64,000 nucleotides of DNA, taken from NCBI GenBank assembly GCA_025716855.1, contig JAIXMQ010000012.1, positions 637,896-701,895 of the forward strand, read 5' to 3'. The notes under the pieces are model-generated. The model was not told where the DNA came from. It ran no database searches and saw nothing but the letters and a program-made list of their open reading frames with translations. Numbering within the stretch: the stretch's first letter is position 1; each line of letters opens with the position of its first letter. Made by a program: the position numbers and the translations under genes. Of the stretch, positions 34,316 to 46,105 are shown one piece after another. The DNA comes from Pilaira anomala. Lineage: Eukaryota; Mucoromycota; Mucoromycetes; Mucorales; Mucoraceae.

Positions 34316-34326
34316 TCTCTCTCTCC
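34281..34326. repeat. (CT)n microsatellite
   Basis: About 23 CT units with one CCCT interruption. Similar tracts occur at 41594-41632, 47549-47594 (GA) and 51459-51514. Confidence 0.95.
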
Positions 34327-35519
34327 TACTGCCTTTGTTTTTTTAAAAAAAAAACCAAGTGTAACACTAGAAGAAAAAAGAATCTTCTTTTCGACAGAAA
34401 ATTCCACAATTGGAGTACAATGGAAACACATTCATTTTTTTTTTGTTAAAATCACTATTGTCTTCTATTCACAGTACTCTTCTTTCACGTGGCGCCTTTT
34501 ATGCTTTTTCAATACATAACGCCGCATCAATACGCCAATTCAAAAAGAAGTGAAAAGGAAATTATCCATGCATTTGCATTAAACAGAAAATTATACCATA
34601 CCTATTTACAACAACAACAACAAGAAAAAAAGTTCATAAATGTAGTATATAGCGAGTATAGTAATGTAGTATAACTGACATCTATATTTTCTTTTTCTTT
34701 TTTTTTATGCTGCTACATGTGTTACACCTTTAAAAAAAATACGTTATTAAGGACAATACGAAAAAGCAAGGGGGTTTTAAATAAAGTTAAGAGTTACTAA
34801 TTGATAGAGAAAGAGCCAAATGATTCTGAGCTTCATAAAAAAAAAAGTTCTATTTATACACGAAGAAGAAAATCTATTCTTGATTTTTGGGGAAAATAAA
34901 TATAATACTTTTTTTTTTTTTTTTTTTTTAGCTATTTAACTAAGCGCGACGTGTTTTATTGATATGAAAAAAAGGGGGGGGGGTTATGTATGTGTACAAT
35001 ACAGTAATGGTATTAGTGCCAATGATACAAACTTATTTTCACCTCTACTTGATACTGAGGAGGTCACTTTTTTCTGCTCAATTAAACTTTTTTTGCTAAA
35101 ATTTATCTCTTACTACTATTTTTCAAAAAAAAAAAAGTTGATGACAGGTAATAAAAAACTTGTAATAACTTATCACACCTCTTGATCTGTTTGTACCACT
35201 ATACTTTCAACAATCATGGATGAATTTTGTTTCAATGAAATTTATTTATAGTGTCCATGTTGGTCAAAAGAGAACCCGCACAAAGTCAAGTATATATACG
35301 ACCAAAATGTACGTTTTTCTTTATCATATTTTGCGTATCGCTGTTATATATACTAGGACAACAAATAATACGAACTGTTGTGATATTGTGACAAGAAGGT
35401 CGGATCTTTTGCTGTAGTGTTGACATAACCCAAGACTTTTTTTTTTTCGCAAAGTAGTCGTAGGTAGTTTTTTTTTTTTTTTTTTTTTTTTTTTTGGATA
35501 GTATAGGTAGTTAGTCAAA

Positions 35520-35765
35520 GTTTTTCCACTTTTTTTTGTAAATGATTTGATTGACTGGAATGTTTTTTACCGCTATAAGAAAAAAAAAAAAAAAAAAACT
35601 TTGCTCCCTTTTTTCTTTATCAAGCAAAACCAATAAAGGTCAGAAAAAACGCGTAGAATATAGCCTGGAGTTTTTTACTAAAGCAATGTAATAGTAGTTT
35701 CTAAAAATCTAAATTTTTTTTTTAGAGAAAAGCTAGGTGATTTGGAAGGGAAAAATGGGCAGGTT
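35520..35765. mobile_element. Fragment related to the foldback repeat family (right-hand half)
   Basis: GATTTGATTGACTGGAATG followed by TTTACCGCTAT, then TTTTTTCTTTATCAAGCAAA and AATAAAGGTCAG, then CGCGTAGAATATAGC align with the outer right arm of the foldback at 10552-10665. No mirrored left half is present, so this is a solo end or truncated copy. Confidence 0.6.
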
Positions 35766-36753
35766 ATGTTTACTTTTTTTTTTTTATTTCTATTTTGCTA
35801 GATATGTAAATTTTACTTACATACAAGTGTGTATATCAGAAAATGATCTTCTATTTTATATATATATATGTATATATTCAACAATGGCTGTGTACATACA
35901 TCTCATCATTGACAGCATAAGCTTCGCGTTTTTTTCAGTTGTTCTCTTTTTTTTCTTTTTTTTTGTATTGATATACTTCATCGAAATTCAAGAATATCAC
36001 ATCATCTACCATATCATTGATAAATTAGTCTCAAGCGCATTCCTTCGTACTGTTAGCTTTAAATGACAAAAAAAAAAAAAAAAAACGCAGGAATTATTAT
36101 ATTTTTTTTTTTTTTATTTAAACTTTGAATGAAGTTGGGGGCTGAGTAATATATGAAGAAGACATTTTTTCAACCAGAATTATTATGCATTTCGGAAAAG
36201 AGAGAGTAAAGACTAGATTTGGTAATTTTTGGTGTCACAAACTTAAAAATGAAGCTCCTTAAATAAGGAGATCCCCCCACACACCAGTGATTTGGTTTTG
36301 ACTTTTATAATAATCTAAAATAGAGAACACTAAGTGTTAAGTTTTACAACGTATTATCTATAGATAACGTCACTTTACATATTGATCGAGAATATTCAAA
36401 TGATAGAGATATAGTTAAAAACAAAACAAACAAACAGCCATGTGTTTTGCAGAATGATGTGTGTGTATGTGTGTGAGACCATTTGATTTCTTTCATATTT
36501 GAGTTTTTAGATAAAATCGAGCATTTCTTGTATCTATTTTTCTCGGTCCAAGCGGATACAAGAAAGGCAAGAAAAACGGATAATCTTACTTGACTACATA
36601 TAAAATGTCTCTCTCTCTCTCTCTCTTTTTTTTTTAATTTCTGTTATATACATGTCATCAAGAGAAATAAATGTATAAATCAATTTATTTGGTAAAAACA
36701 CAACAGATATTTATAACTTAATTATTAACTAAACAAGTTATCTTACTAAATAC

Positions 36754-36755
<2 letters not shown>

Positions 36756-36807
<52 letters not shown>
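36756..36807. repeat. Poly-A tract of about 52 bases
   Basis: The longest uninterrupted homopolymer in the window, 113 bp before the membrane-protein start codon on the plus strand. Confidence 0.95.
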
Positions 36808-36809
<2 letters not shown>

Positions 36810-36919
36810 TGGTATTGATGATTGGAATGTTGAACATTTTAAAATAGTCTATCATGTAATCTTATTAATACCATTTCTTCTCTTCTTTTTTGCTTTTTCT
36901 TTAAATAAAACATCTAATC

Positions 36920-37903
36920 ATGGCCCAATTCTGTAAGCTATGTTGTTCTAGAAGTATAAGCCCTAACCAGATAGTAGCTACTCTCACAGGAATACAAGTG
37001 GTAAGCAACAAAAGTAAAAAAAAAAAAAGAATAAAATAGTTAAAATAAACATATCTCCCTTCTTTTAGGTGAGAGCGCTATGGCAAATTTGGGATACTAT
37101 TGATAATGGTAGACCAGGTAATAAATAAAACAAGAAGAGTATAAATACACTGAAACTGAATTAAAAATAGATTCTATCAACGATGTGATTTTGCCTACTA
37201 TATATATATTTTGTATCTTGAGTACCATGTTAATGGCTATCAGTGTCATTGCTACCTGGAGTGTATATCAAGTACGTATAATATCAATGCGTGAGAAGGA
37301 GGAGGAGGAGGAGAGAAGAAAAAAAAAAAGGCAAAAAATAGATCAACTAAAACATAAAAAAATAAATTAGCTTCAAATGCGTACTTTAAACATATGCTGG
37401 TGGTTATTTTATATTCTTACTATCTTTAGCTTCTTGAATGCTTGTTCCAACCTGTCTATTATCTGTCTAGGGAAAGACGATTTTATGTCTGGATGTACTG
37501 CAGAAGAACATGTCATTCTAAAGAAATGTAATAATGTCACCGAAATACTGAGGATGGAGGGAGGTGATATGATTGATTGTAAAAAGACATTACCGGCACC
37601 TTCATTATATGAATGTAAAACGTTATGGGAGGATTCAGTGATATGGTCTGCTATTATAGTCATGCTTGATTTAATACTAAATGTAAGTAAAAAAAAGAAG
37701 ATAAAGTAAAAAAAAAAAAAATCATGTTTTTTTTTTGCTAAGTATTTGAATAGCTTGCATTTTCGTATGCATTGTACAAGTGTAGAGTTCAATATCGCTT
37801 AGATGATTTGAGCACTCATTGTAAATTGCCACCTCCACCTTATATGAATGAAGGAGATTCGGATACAGAAGAAGAAGATTTTGCAATGGTTGAAAACAAA
37901 TAA
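36920..37903 (+). CDS. Multi-span membrane protein with PPxY tail, unknown function
   Basis: Five exons (36920-37000, 37069-37117, 37171-37271, 37371-37682, 37754-37903) splice in frame to 230 aa. A Cys-rich N-terminus (CKLCC) precedes hydrophobic segments at about residues 48-73 (VILPTIYIFCIL...), 82-107 (LNICWWLFYILTIFSFLN) and 165-190 (VIWSAIIVMLDLILNLAFSY). Between the second and third is a Cys-containing loop (about residues 108-164) with one N-glycosylation sequon, NVT. The acidic C-terminal tail carries LPPPPYMNEGDSDTEEED, whose PPxY motif could recruit a Nedd4/Rsp5-type ubiquitin ligase. Overall it looks like a small plasma-membrane or endosomal protein. I do not recognise a family; tetraspanin-like topology is possible but the CCG signature is absent. 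Confidence 0.75.
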
Positions 37904-37955
37904 TTTGTTTATATACATGTATTTAAAAGTAAAAAAATAAAAAATAAAAAATCTA

Positions 37956-40732
37956 TTACTTTTGAAGTGTATCTAAAAGAGCTTGTTCACATTGACGTAC
38001 ACCCTCTCGTGTAGTCACTTGTGAAGTCATGAGATAAATGATATTTCCAAGTGGTCTAGCAAATAAATTAATACCGGTTTCTGTTGTACCATCAAACCCA
38101 TTCTTGAATTGGCCAGAACGTAAGTTTTTAATCACGGATTTAGAAACCGAAGAACTATAGCCTAAAAAAAAAATTTTGAATTAAATATGAATGACCTGTT
38201 CTATATTCACTTATGATATTGTATCAATCTTTTTTTTTTTTTTTTTTTTTTTTTTTACCTGCTGTTTGGTCATCTTTTAATTCTACGGCTAATACAGAAC
38301 CTAAAGTCATGACACTTTCAACATTTGAAAGTCGAGAGATTTGATCGACTGCCTTTGTGGACCACATGGACCAAATTGAATTTCCTTTCCATTCATTACG
38401 GAAAGGAGCCCAAGCACCTGTATTTTCTACTGCCATTTCATCTAATTTCTCAATCGATGTCTTTGCTACTGCACAACCCATAGGATGTGCAGTATAAGAA
38501 TGACCATGTAATAAACAATCGGGTTTATTTTCAGATAAAAAGACATCATAAATTGATTCTTTTGTTACTGTTAAAGCCAAAGGTAAAAGCCCACCTGTCA
38601 AAGTTTTGGCATAAGCAGTAATATCGGGAGTCTTTTTTTAAAAAAAAAAAAAAAAAATTAAAAATTTGGTTGGGGTTAAAACAATAGAAAATGACACTTT
38701 ACCACGCCTAAAAATTCAGAAGCCGATCTACGTCCTAATCTATACCATCCGGCAAAGACTTCATCAAATACAACAGGTAAGCCTTGCCATGTTTGACCTT
38801 GTTTTTGTTGTTGTTCTTCTTCTACACCATAGAGTAATTGAGCACCTTCATCACGAACGATGTCAATCAAAGTACGTTGAAACAATGGGTCAACAAAGAT
38901 CATACCACCAGCACCCATCAATACAGGTTCCATTAACAAAGAACCAATACGACGTTTTTGTTCTTTAAGGGATAAAAGTTCAGAGCGAATGTAATCTTGG
39001 TAAGTCCTTTTCAAGTCTTTATCTCGAGTTTGTATGTTTTCTACGTTATAGATATCGTTGATTGAATCATAATAGACCTTATCCGTTGATTCTTTGGATT
39101 GGAATTTTGAGATTTCGTTGGGTAAACGCACGTAGGCACGACCCTGAGAGATATGAACGGAAGGTGGCATTAACCAATGTCCTTTAGGTTCATACCATTG
39201 AACTTGATCGTTATAGACGTTGGGAGAACAAGCATCCATGGTACCGATTGTATCGCCATGGTAACTACCATCAATACCTAAAATTTCGACCGGTGCCTTG
39301 ATATCAAACTTGTAACGTTTGGCCGTAGCACTCATTGCCATCTTTAAAGCGACTTCCATAGCCGTGGAACCATTATCTGAAAAGAACACACGAGAGGCCC
39401 AAGTATCTTTCTCTAATACCTTTTCAGCTAAAGCTAATGCGGGTTCGTTGGTAGACTCGGGGAAGATGACATGTCCATATCTTCCAGCTGCATAAGCAGC
39501 CGATAATGTAAGATCTGGATTAGCATGACCAAGACCTTGTGTCCACCAACTAGCACAACTGTCAAACATGTCTTTGGCACTGACTTGACCATCTGGTTTA
39601 GATTCATAAGTAGTAAAGTAATCTTGATGAGCCGAATCAATCACGGTGACATCCTTGACAAGTTCATGTTGAGTAAATGGCCACCAAAAGGTATCTCTTG
39701 ATTTCTCGGCCATGGTCTCTAATCGATCAAAGCGTTCCCCATGTTTTCTATCTAAATCACGAATGACAGGTACTAAAAGTTCGTCTACTTGGGCATAATA
39801 TTTAGCCATGGAGATTTGTTCTTGAATGGGGTCTTGTAACATGACGGGAGGTGCTGGTATCGTAGCGACTTGTACTTTATGTTGTTGAACTCGATGTTGA
39901 ATTAATTCATGGTTCTTGTACTTTGCTTGATCAAACAATAAGATGGTAGGCACGTCATATCCTCGTATCATTAATGACTCAAATGATGTCAATGTGGTGG
40001 AGATACCACCTAATTGACTATCCCCAACTAATAATGTAGGCAGTCTCAACGATCTGTAAAAATCTACTTGGGGTGTACCTATTTTTTTTTTTTTTTTTAA
40101 TTTCTTTTTGCTTTTCCTCCTCCCCAACAAAAATTTAAAATAGCGGGTTTTTTTTTTCTTTCTTACCTGACATGACAGGACTATGAATACCGCCTGCAGT
40201 TTCCATGAAAAAGTAACTACCATTCTTTTTCTGTTGTCGTACACATTCCAACATATGTTGTTTAACACGGGATAAAACAACTTCATTTTGCGGAGGCTTA
40301 AAAATCCAAAAAAAAAAAAATTAACAAAAAAACCACAAAAACTTTTTGTTCTGTTACTTACTTTATCGGTAGCAATATGTGGACTTACAGGATCCGGATA
40401 AGTATAAAGTGTACTTGACTTTAACAAATCTAATGTTTGATAATCTTTGACATGTCTATACTAAAAATAGTCAATGAATCATCATTCTTTTTTCTTGAGG
40501 AGGCTTTCCCCCCCCCCCCCTCCCCATCTCCCATTTTATACCTTTCATCACTATCCACAGGATATCCAGTTTGCACAGGTTTTAAATAAAAAACATCTCG
40601 GTTCGATTCTTTTGCTACAATGGCTGCAGCTCGACATAATCCTGTTGCAAATACTGTCTTTCCAACATTTGTATTGGCTGAGAAAATTTGATAGGCTTGA
40701 AAAGCACGCGTTGGTAAGTAAGGTGTTGGCAT
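37956..40732 (-). CDS. bioDA: Bifunctional dethiobiotin synthetase / DAPA aminotransferase
   Basis: Fusion enzyme for two consecutive biotin steps: KAPA to DAPA (PLP aminotransferase, BioA part) and DAPA to dethiobiotin (ATP-dependent, BioD part). Six minus-strand exons from the ATG at 40732. N-terminal BioD part: P-loop SANTNVGKT, YLKPVQTGYP, METAGGIHSP and LVGDSQLGGIS. BioA part from about 39700: FWWPFTQHEL, DSCASWWTQGLGHANPDL, ESTNEPALALAEK, DGSYHGDT, PVLMGAGGM, VFDEVFAGWYRLGR, and PDITAYAKTLTGG with the PLP-binding Lys (about 38610). The C-terminus includes GINLFARPLGNIIYLM, typical of BioA. Length (roughly 800 aa) matches fungal BioDA and plant BIO3-BIO1. Divergent with BioB across 1.4 kb. 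No gene for the preceding step (KAPA synthase, BioF) is in the window. No clear presequence. Confidence 0.95.
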
Positions 40733-41590
40733 GGATAAAAATAAAGAGAAAAGAGAAAAAAAAAAACAAGTTTTTTTTTCTTTCTGCTGACTGTGTACAT
40801 TTGTTTTAATGACCGAGTTAACTACTTTCCGTATTTGGTTTTTTCGTTGTAACAATTGCTTTTTTTTTTTGTGGGTCATAATTTTTTGATTTTAGCGGGC
40901 CTTTTTGACAGGAACCACAGCAATAAAAGATGAAAATCTATTTATTTTGGGGTAAAAAAAAAAAAAAAAAAAAGGTGATACGCGTTATATAGCAGATTGT
41001 TTTAAACACGCAGATAGAGTTACTCATAGTTAGTTTTTGGGGTTGTTTTTTTTTTTCGTTTTATATAGTTCAAACAACATATTAGGTTAACGAGCTAAAT
41101 AAAACAAAAAAAACAAAAAACAAAAAAAAGAAGAAAAACTAGGATATATCTTTTAACAACAAAGATAAAATCCATCACCTTTGTACTTTTATTAATATCT
41201 AATTGGTAATGTGCTGTAGAAAAAAAAGAAGAAGAAAGAATCACTGCCATTTATAGAATATCAAGATACATGAGAACGACAGAAAAAAGCAAACCTTTAA
41301 AACTCATTCTTGCGCTATCTTATCTGATAGTTTTAAAACTAAACAATTGCGTACCAAATTCTTTACTGATTGGTACAGTCTTCTTCCGCGGAATAATTGA
41401 CGTTGTCTTGGTAATAATTAATATAAAGTACAAGGAATGACGTTGATGCGTCTTTTATCCCAACCTATAGAAATAAAAGTATGCTTAAGAATGCTGTTAA
41501 TTATTATTAAGTATTCAGATCGGTGCCTGAGACTTTTTACAGGAGAGCCAAAATAATAAAAATATAACTGTGTACTACTCTGAATCATTA

Positions 41591-41634
<44 letters not shown>

Positions 41635-42107
41635 CACAACGGAAAGCTATGTATTGTCAATTTCTTTCCTCCTGTACTAGAAAAATAAGGGTTGATTCCG
41701 ATACCTGTATTCTTTCGCATAAAATATATTGCATTAGAAAGAGAAAGAACTTTTTAGAGATAATGGACTTTTAAAAAAAAGAGTTCTAGCAGCGTATTAA
41801 AAACTATTTTACTACCTTACACGGTCAGGGCATGAATCCTGGGATCTTTTTTTTCGTGACCTTTTCAACAAAAAAAAAAAAATTATTTCAAGCAACTACT
41901 CCGATTCCCCCAACTCTTTTTTTGTGATTGTGATTGTGATTGTGTGATTGTATGTGTGTGTGGGTGTGTGTGGGTGTGGGTGTCTACTCCAAAATATAAA
42001 CGCGTCTCTGATTTCTTTTTTTCTCTTCTTCTTTCTCACTTTTTTTTTTTCTTCTTCTTCTTCTTCTTTTACTCCCAACTCTCTTCCCTGCTTTAACAAT
42101 CGAATCA
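40733..42107. promoter_or_regulatory. Shared divergent promoter region of bioDA and bioB
   Basis: 1,375 bp between two head-to-head start codons of the same pathway. Contains poly-A/T runs, a (CT)n microsatellite at 41594-41632, a G/T-rich stretch (41932-41980) and a C/T-rich leader (42007-42090) directly before bioB. No operator could be identified by eye. Confidence 0.55.
41594..41632. repeat. (CT)n microsatellite in the biotin intergenic region
   Basis: About 19 CT units in the divergent promoter region. Confidence 0.95.
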
Positions 42108-43497
42108 ATGTCTGCTTTCCGTTTGTTATCAAGACCTCTTCAAAACAGTCGTCGACACTTTACTACTTCTTTACCTAGTCGTCTTGCTGCAGTGACAGAA
42201 AAGACATCAACCGAAGCTTTATCTGCAGCTGCTATCCATGCTAACTCTCCTATGAGAAATGATTGGACTAGAGAAGAAATTCAATCTATTTTCGATTCCC
42301 CCTTAATGGATTTATTGTATTATGGTGTAAGTGATAAGAAGCTTTGTTTGAAAAACATGTGAATTTCTAATTCCGGATTTGTTATTTTTTTTTTTTTTTA
42401 TAGGCCAAGGTCCACCGTGAGAATTTTAATGCTAGAGAGGTACAACAATGTACTTTATTATCCATCAAGACTGGTGGTTGTACTGAAGATTGTAAATATT
42501 GTCCTCAATCATCTCGTTATAAGACTTCTGTCAAGGCTCGAAAGATTCTTGATTCTGTGGAAATCCTTTTTGCTGCTCAAAGAGCAAAGGATGCTGGTAG
42601 TACAAGGTAAGAGAGAGAAAAAATAGCATTTTAGATGATGGTTTTTAAAAAAAATAAATTGTCTAGATTTTGTATGGGTGCTGCTTGGAGAGATTTAGCG
42701 GGCCGTAAATCTAACTTTAACAAGATTTTAGATCATATCAAAATTATTCGGTAAGTTGGGGGGGGGGGGGGGAGAAATGATTTTAAATAAATAATAGTAA
42801 ATATTAACTTCTAACTTTTTATAGTTCAATGGGTATGGAAGTGTGTTGTACTTTAGGTATGTTGGATGAAGCACAAGCAAAGGCATTAAAGAATGCTGGT
42901 TTAACTGCTTATAACCATAACTTGGATACTTCTCGTGAATTTTACCCAAAGATTATTACTACTCGTACTTACGATGAACGTTTAACTACGATCGATAATG
43001 CACAAAATGCAGGTATCTCCGTTTGTTCCGGTGGTATTATTGGTTTAGGAGAAAAGGAAGAAGACAGAGTTGGTTTATTACACACATTATCTACCTTAAA
43101 GATGCACCCTGAGAGTGTACCTGTCAATGCTTTATTAGCTGTAGAAGGTACTCCATTAGAGAAACAAGAGCCTGTTTCCGTTTTTGAAATGATTCGTATG
43201 ATTGCTACTGCTCGTATCATTATGCCTAAATCGATGGTTCGTCTTTCTGCTGGTCGTGTTCGTTTCCCTGTATCTGAACAAGCCATGTGTTTCATGGCTG
43301 GTGCTAACTCTATCTTTACTGGTGATAAGTTATTAACTACCCCTAATAACGAAATCTCAGATGATAAAAAGATGTTTGATATCCTTGGTCTTGTTCCCAA
43401 GCCACCAAACTTTGCTCAAGGTTCTGATAAGAAGCATGTTCCTGTTTATCAAATGCCAAAGTGTTTCAACCCTAGAAAGGAGGAATCTACTGCTTAA
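42108..43497 (+). CDS. BIO2: Biotin synthase, mitochondrial
   Basis: Radical-SAM enzyme that inserts sulfur into dethiobiotin. Exons 42108-42326, 42404-42606, 42667-42750 and 42825-43497 give 392 aa. The N-terminus ([20 protein letters not shown]) is basic, Ser/Arg-rich and lacks acidic residues, a good mitochondrial presequence. Then [20 protein letters not shown], the radical-SAM cluster motif C-TED-C-KY-C in [39 protein letters not shown], and the [2Fe-2S]-side residues including Arg in [10 protein letters not shown]. The C-terminus [12 protein letters not shown] is typical of the family. All cluster ligands I can locate are present. Paired divergently with bioDA, so the last three pathway steps are clustered. 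Confidence 0.97.
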
Positions 43498-44556
43498 AGT
43501 TTAAATTAAATTCCCTCCCTGTTTTACCTCTTTGTTTTTTACTCTCTCTCTCTCTCTCTCTTTTTTTCTTTTTTATTAAATAAATATAAGATTACCACAC
43601 TCGATGTTTGGTAACAGAAAAAAAAAAAAAAAAAAAAACCTCTCTTTTGTGTACATTCATCTTATCGAACCGTTACACGGTATTTTTTTTTTTATTGTAA
43701 CTAAAACAAGTTATAACACGTACATATTTAAAACAATTTATTTTTTTTTTTAAAAAAAAAAAAGTGTTTCATTTAAGGTTCTTTTGTAAGGTGTTGAATA
43801 GATTCTGATCATCTCTGATTTTTAGTTAACCCATTTTTTAATACGGTTATCAGCTGTCAATATCTCATCAAAATAACACTAAAAACCTTAATTTATGGCA
43901 CCTGGACGGATCCCCTAGCCAAAAAACTATTCAGAAAGAAGATGGATTATACAAAATAGACGACGCTTACATTATATAAATTATTTATAAGGTCATCGTG
44001 AGTTTTACAATAAAAACTTCGCAAGTGTGTCGTCTCAATCTTAATACAGTTTATATTGCTTTAGTAATGTGTAATAGTTTTCTTTGTACCTCCGATTATG
44101 ACTTGACCCTTTGTATGGTTACATAATAATCTAAAAGAGATAATCATCTCTTTGTCAAAACTTAATTAAAAATATATATACATATATTATTGTCAGAACT
44201 TACTGACTGTAGATGTAGTGTTTTGTTTAAAAAATAACAATTCTTCTTTTTCTTGTGTAATGGGAATATGGACCTTTTTTTTTTTTTTTTTCTCCTTGAG
44301 TTACTGTCTTTTATAGAATATCAATTACCAATGACTGTATATACCGCTTTGCCCGTGTCATAAATGCTTCTATTGTCATCTCGCAGAGACAATTTTCCCA
44401 ATAGAATAGACCAATTTGCATGAAAGATTTCGTAATATGATATATATTTATTGAGAAGAATGAATCGAGAGTCTTTCAAAAATAAAGAAAGATAACAAAG
44501 ATAAAAAGAAAATTTGGAAGGGAGGATGTTGGGTAAAGGCTATCTACTATATTCTT

Positions 44557-45060
44557 TTATAACATTATGCGAGAAAAATACGGAAGGTTGGTCTGCTGCC
44601 TTACCATTACTACTTGCTGCACTTCATCTTCATTAATAATAATTATAGCTAGGGGGTATCGATTACAGGAGGAGCAATGTTTTTTTGACACCTATATCTT
44701 TACCTTATCACAAAGTGGATTACAATTTCTGATAAGAGCAATATATATAATTCTCTTAATTCCTCGTAATTCTGTACAGCATTTACAATGGTATAGACTG
44801 TTCTCTGGCCCCAGAGTTCTCATGATAAAGTTTTCACCCATGATTTTAACGAATGAAGATCCTGCTCCGATCTGCCAACAACATCCACTCACGGCCAAGT
44901 TAAATCTACTACCCCTTTTACCACGCCAGGCAGAATTTGAACACGTGAAAATGCCTTTTCATACGTACAGAAATAGCTTTTCGATCCAATTCCTCTTGAT
45001 CAGACATATCAAAAAAGTCATTACAGGTACAGCCAAAAAGTCGACCTTTCGGATAATATC
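44557..45060 (-). pseudogene. Degenerate gene relic of unknown family
   Basis: On the minus strand three frames in succession look protein-like. About 45060-44950 reads GCTCNDFFDMSDQEELDRK. About 44960-44700 reads FSRVQILPGVVKGVVDLTWP, a stop, VDVVGRSEQDLHSLKSWVKT, a stop, ELWGQRTVYTIVNAVQNYEE. About 44640-44557 reads INEDEVQQVVMVRQQTNLPY. Both internal stops are TGA at positions where CGA (Arg) would be a natural ancestor. Together with the frame changes this indicates a decayed gene. The plus strand carries a 165-codon open frame over the same DNA (44567-45064), but it is hydrophobic and Cys/Ser-rich and is probably an antisense shadow. Family not recognised. Confidence 0.45.
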
Positions 45061-45164
45061 TTAGGATTTTGTTAGCTTTTTACCATGTCTGATATTATGA
45101 TTTTTATGTTGCTATGTAGATTTTATCAATACGTATGTATAGCGTAAATGTAAGGGCTTTACTA

Positions 45165-45255
45165 TCGTAATACAATGATAGTTTCGTTTTATTTACAAAA
45201 AGAAATGGGGGAATCGGAGGGTTGATGGAGTTTCCTGTAGGTGATGCCTAATGGA
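45165..45255. mobile_element. End fragment of the foldback repeat family
   Basis: CAATGATAGTTTC, then GGAGTTTCCTGTAGGTGATGC, matches the flank of the 9.8 kb element (TATGATAGCTTC near 10686; GGAGTTTCCTGT and GATGATGCTTAAT near 10747-10785). It may be a terminal piece of a larger repeat whose outer border extends past the palindrome. Confidence 0.45.
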
Positions 45256-45361
45256 TCTTCTTTTATAACACATTTGCTTTATAAATTTAGATGCTATATT
45301 TATAATATTTCTATATACACATAGTAGGGAATAATAGAAAAGTAACTATAAGAAGTTCACG

Positions 45362-46105
45362 CCCCCACCTGCAAATCTTGTTCCAGCACAAATGTTTACG
45401 TCCAATGTATAGCCAACCTGCTGGTTCATCTCCATTGGATCTCTCATACAGAGTAGGTAATAATAAAAAGAGAAATTTTGTTTGTATGAAAGTATTGTTT
45501 TAATTTAAATATTTAAATAGCCACATCAATTAAAACATCAAGTATCACAACAGCAGCAACAATATCAAGTATCGCAACCACAACAACAGCAACAAATTGT
45601 TACTCGTCCTAATGAGAGACGTGTGCCATTGAACGGTTCCAATTTTTTTGTTTGTATTGGGCTAAAGACATTCGGTGTCTTGGTTTATGAAATGTTGTTG
45701 TTGGGTCAATCACCTTTCCGTGGTGTTGTGAAGACGAAGAAGATAGCTATTTTACTACAAGCTCTAAACCAGGTCGTGTTTCTAAAAACATGAAGTCGAT
45801 AGTAATAAATTAGCAGATAATATGTCTCAAGTATATCTTTGAGCCGCAGCAACAGAAGCCATTACCACAACCACACTAATAACATATCCAAATACCTACT
45901 TTTCACCCTATATCAACCTTCGCTATCTAGCCCTGCTGGTAACATCGAATTCAAACACCCTCCTACTTTACCTACCACGCATATAGTCATATCAACCTCA
46001 ACAATATATCCTGTGTCCAAAGGAATGATCCTCGGTTACCAACCACAACCACAACAGCAACTGTAGTTTGATCCTCGTTATCAACAGCAGATGCTGTATC
46101 TTTAA
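45362..46105 (+). pseudogene. Protein kinase C (Pkc1-type) pseudogene with internal deletion
   Basis: After an acceptor-like AAATAG (45520) an open frame reads HQLKHQVSQQQQQYQVSQPQ, then QIVTRPNERRVPLNGSNFFV. This matches the Gln-rich linker and the start of the catalytic domain of fungal PKC. It then jumps directly to KTFGVLVYEMLLLGQSPFRG, which is kinase subdomain IX (normally WSFGVLLYEMLxGQSPF). The glycine loop, VAIK Lys, HRD and DFG regions are missing, an internal deletion. Just after FRG the expected acidic EDEED is found in another frame, so a frameshift follows. Further Gln/Pro-rich linker-like pieces lie at 45400-45450 and 45920-46105 with stops. It is a non-functional partial duplicate; an intact PKC gene presumably lies elsewhere. 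Confidence 0.75.

Larger units (their letters stand above)
32201..36919. other. Long low-complexity intergenic region
   Basis: About 4.7 kb rich in A/T homopolymers and CT/GA microsatellites (32517-32552, 32759-32787, 34281-34326, 36608-36626). Contains a possible 34-aa minus-strand ORF (33586-33690) and a repeat-family fragment (35520-35765). Several 60-110-codon open frames (34489, 34964, 35220, 35737) are artefacts of homopolymers or lack coding character. No RNA gene recognised. Confidence 0.6.

Noticed and set aside
35737..36066. 109-codon Phe/Tyr/Ile-rich frame
   Set aside because: Translation of T-rich low-complexity DNA.
44567..45064. 165-codon plus-strand open frame
   Set aside because: Composition is unlike real genes and the opposite strand gives better, though broken, coding sequence; treated as a shadow of the minus-strand relic.
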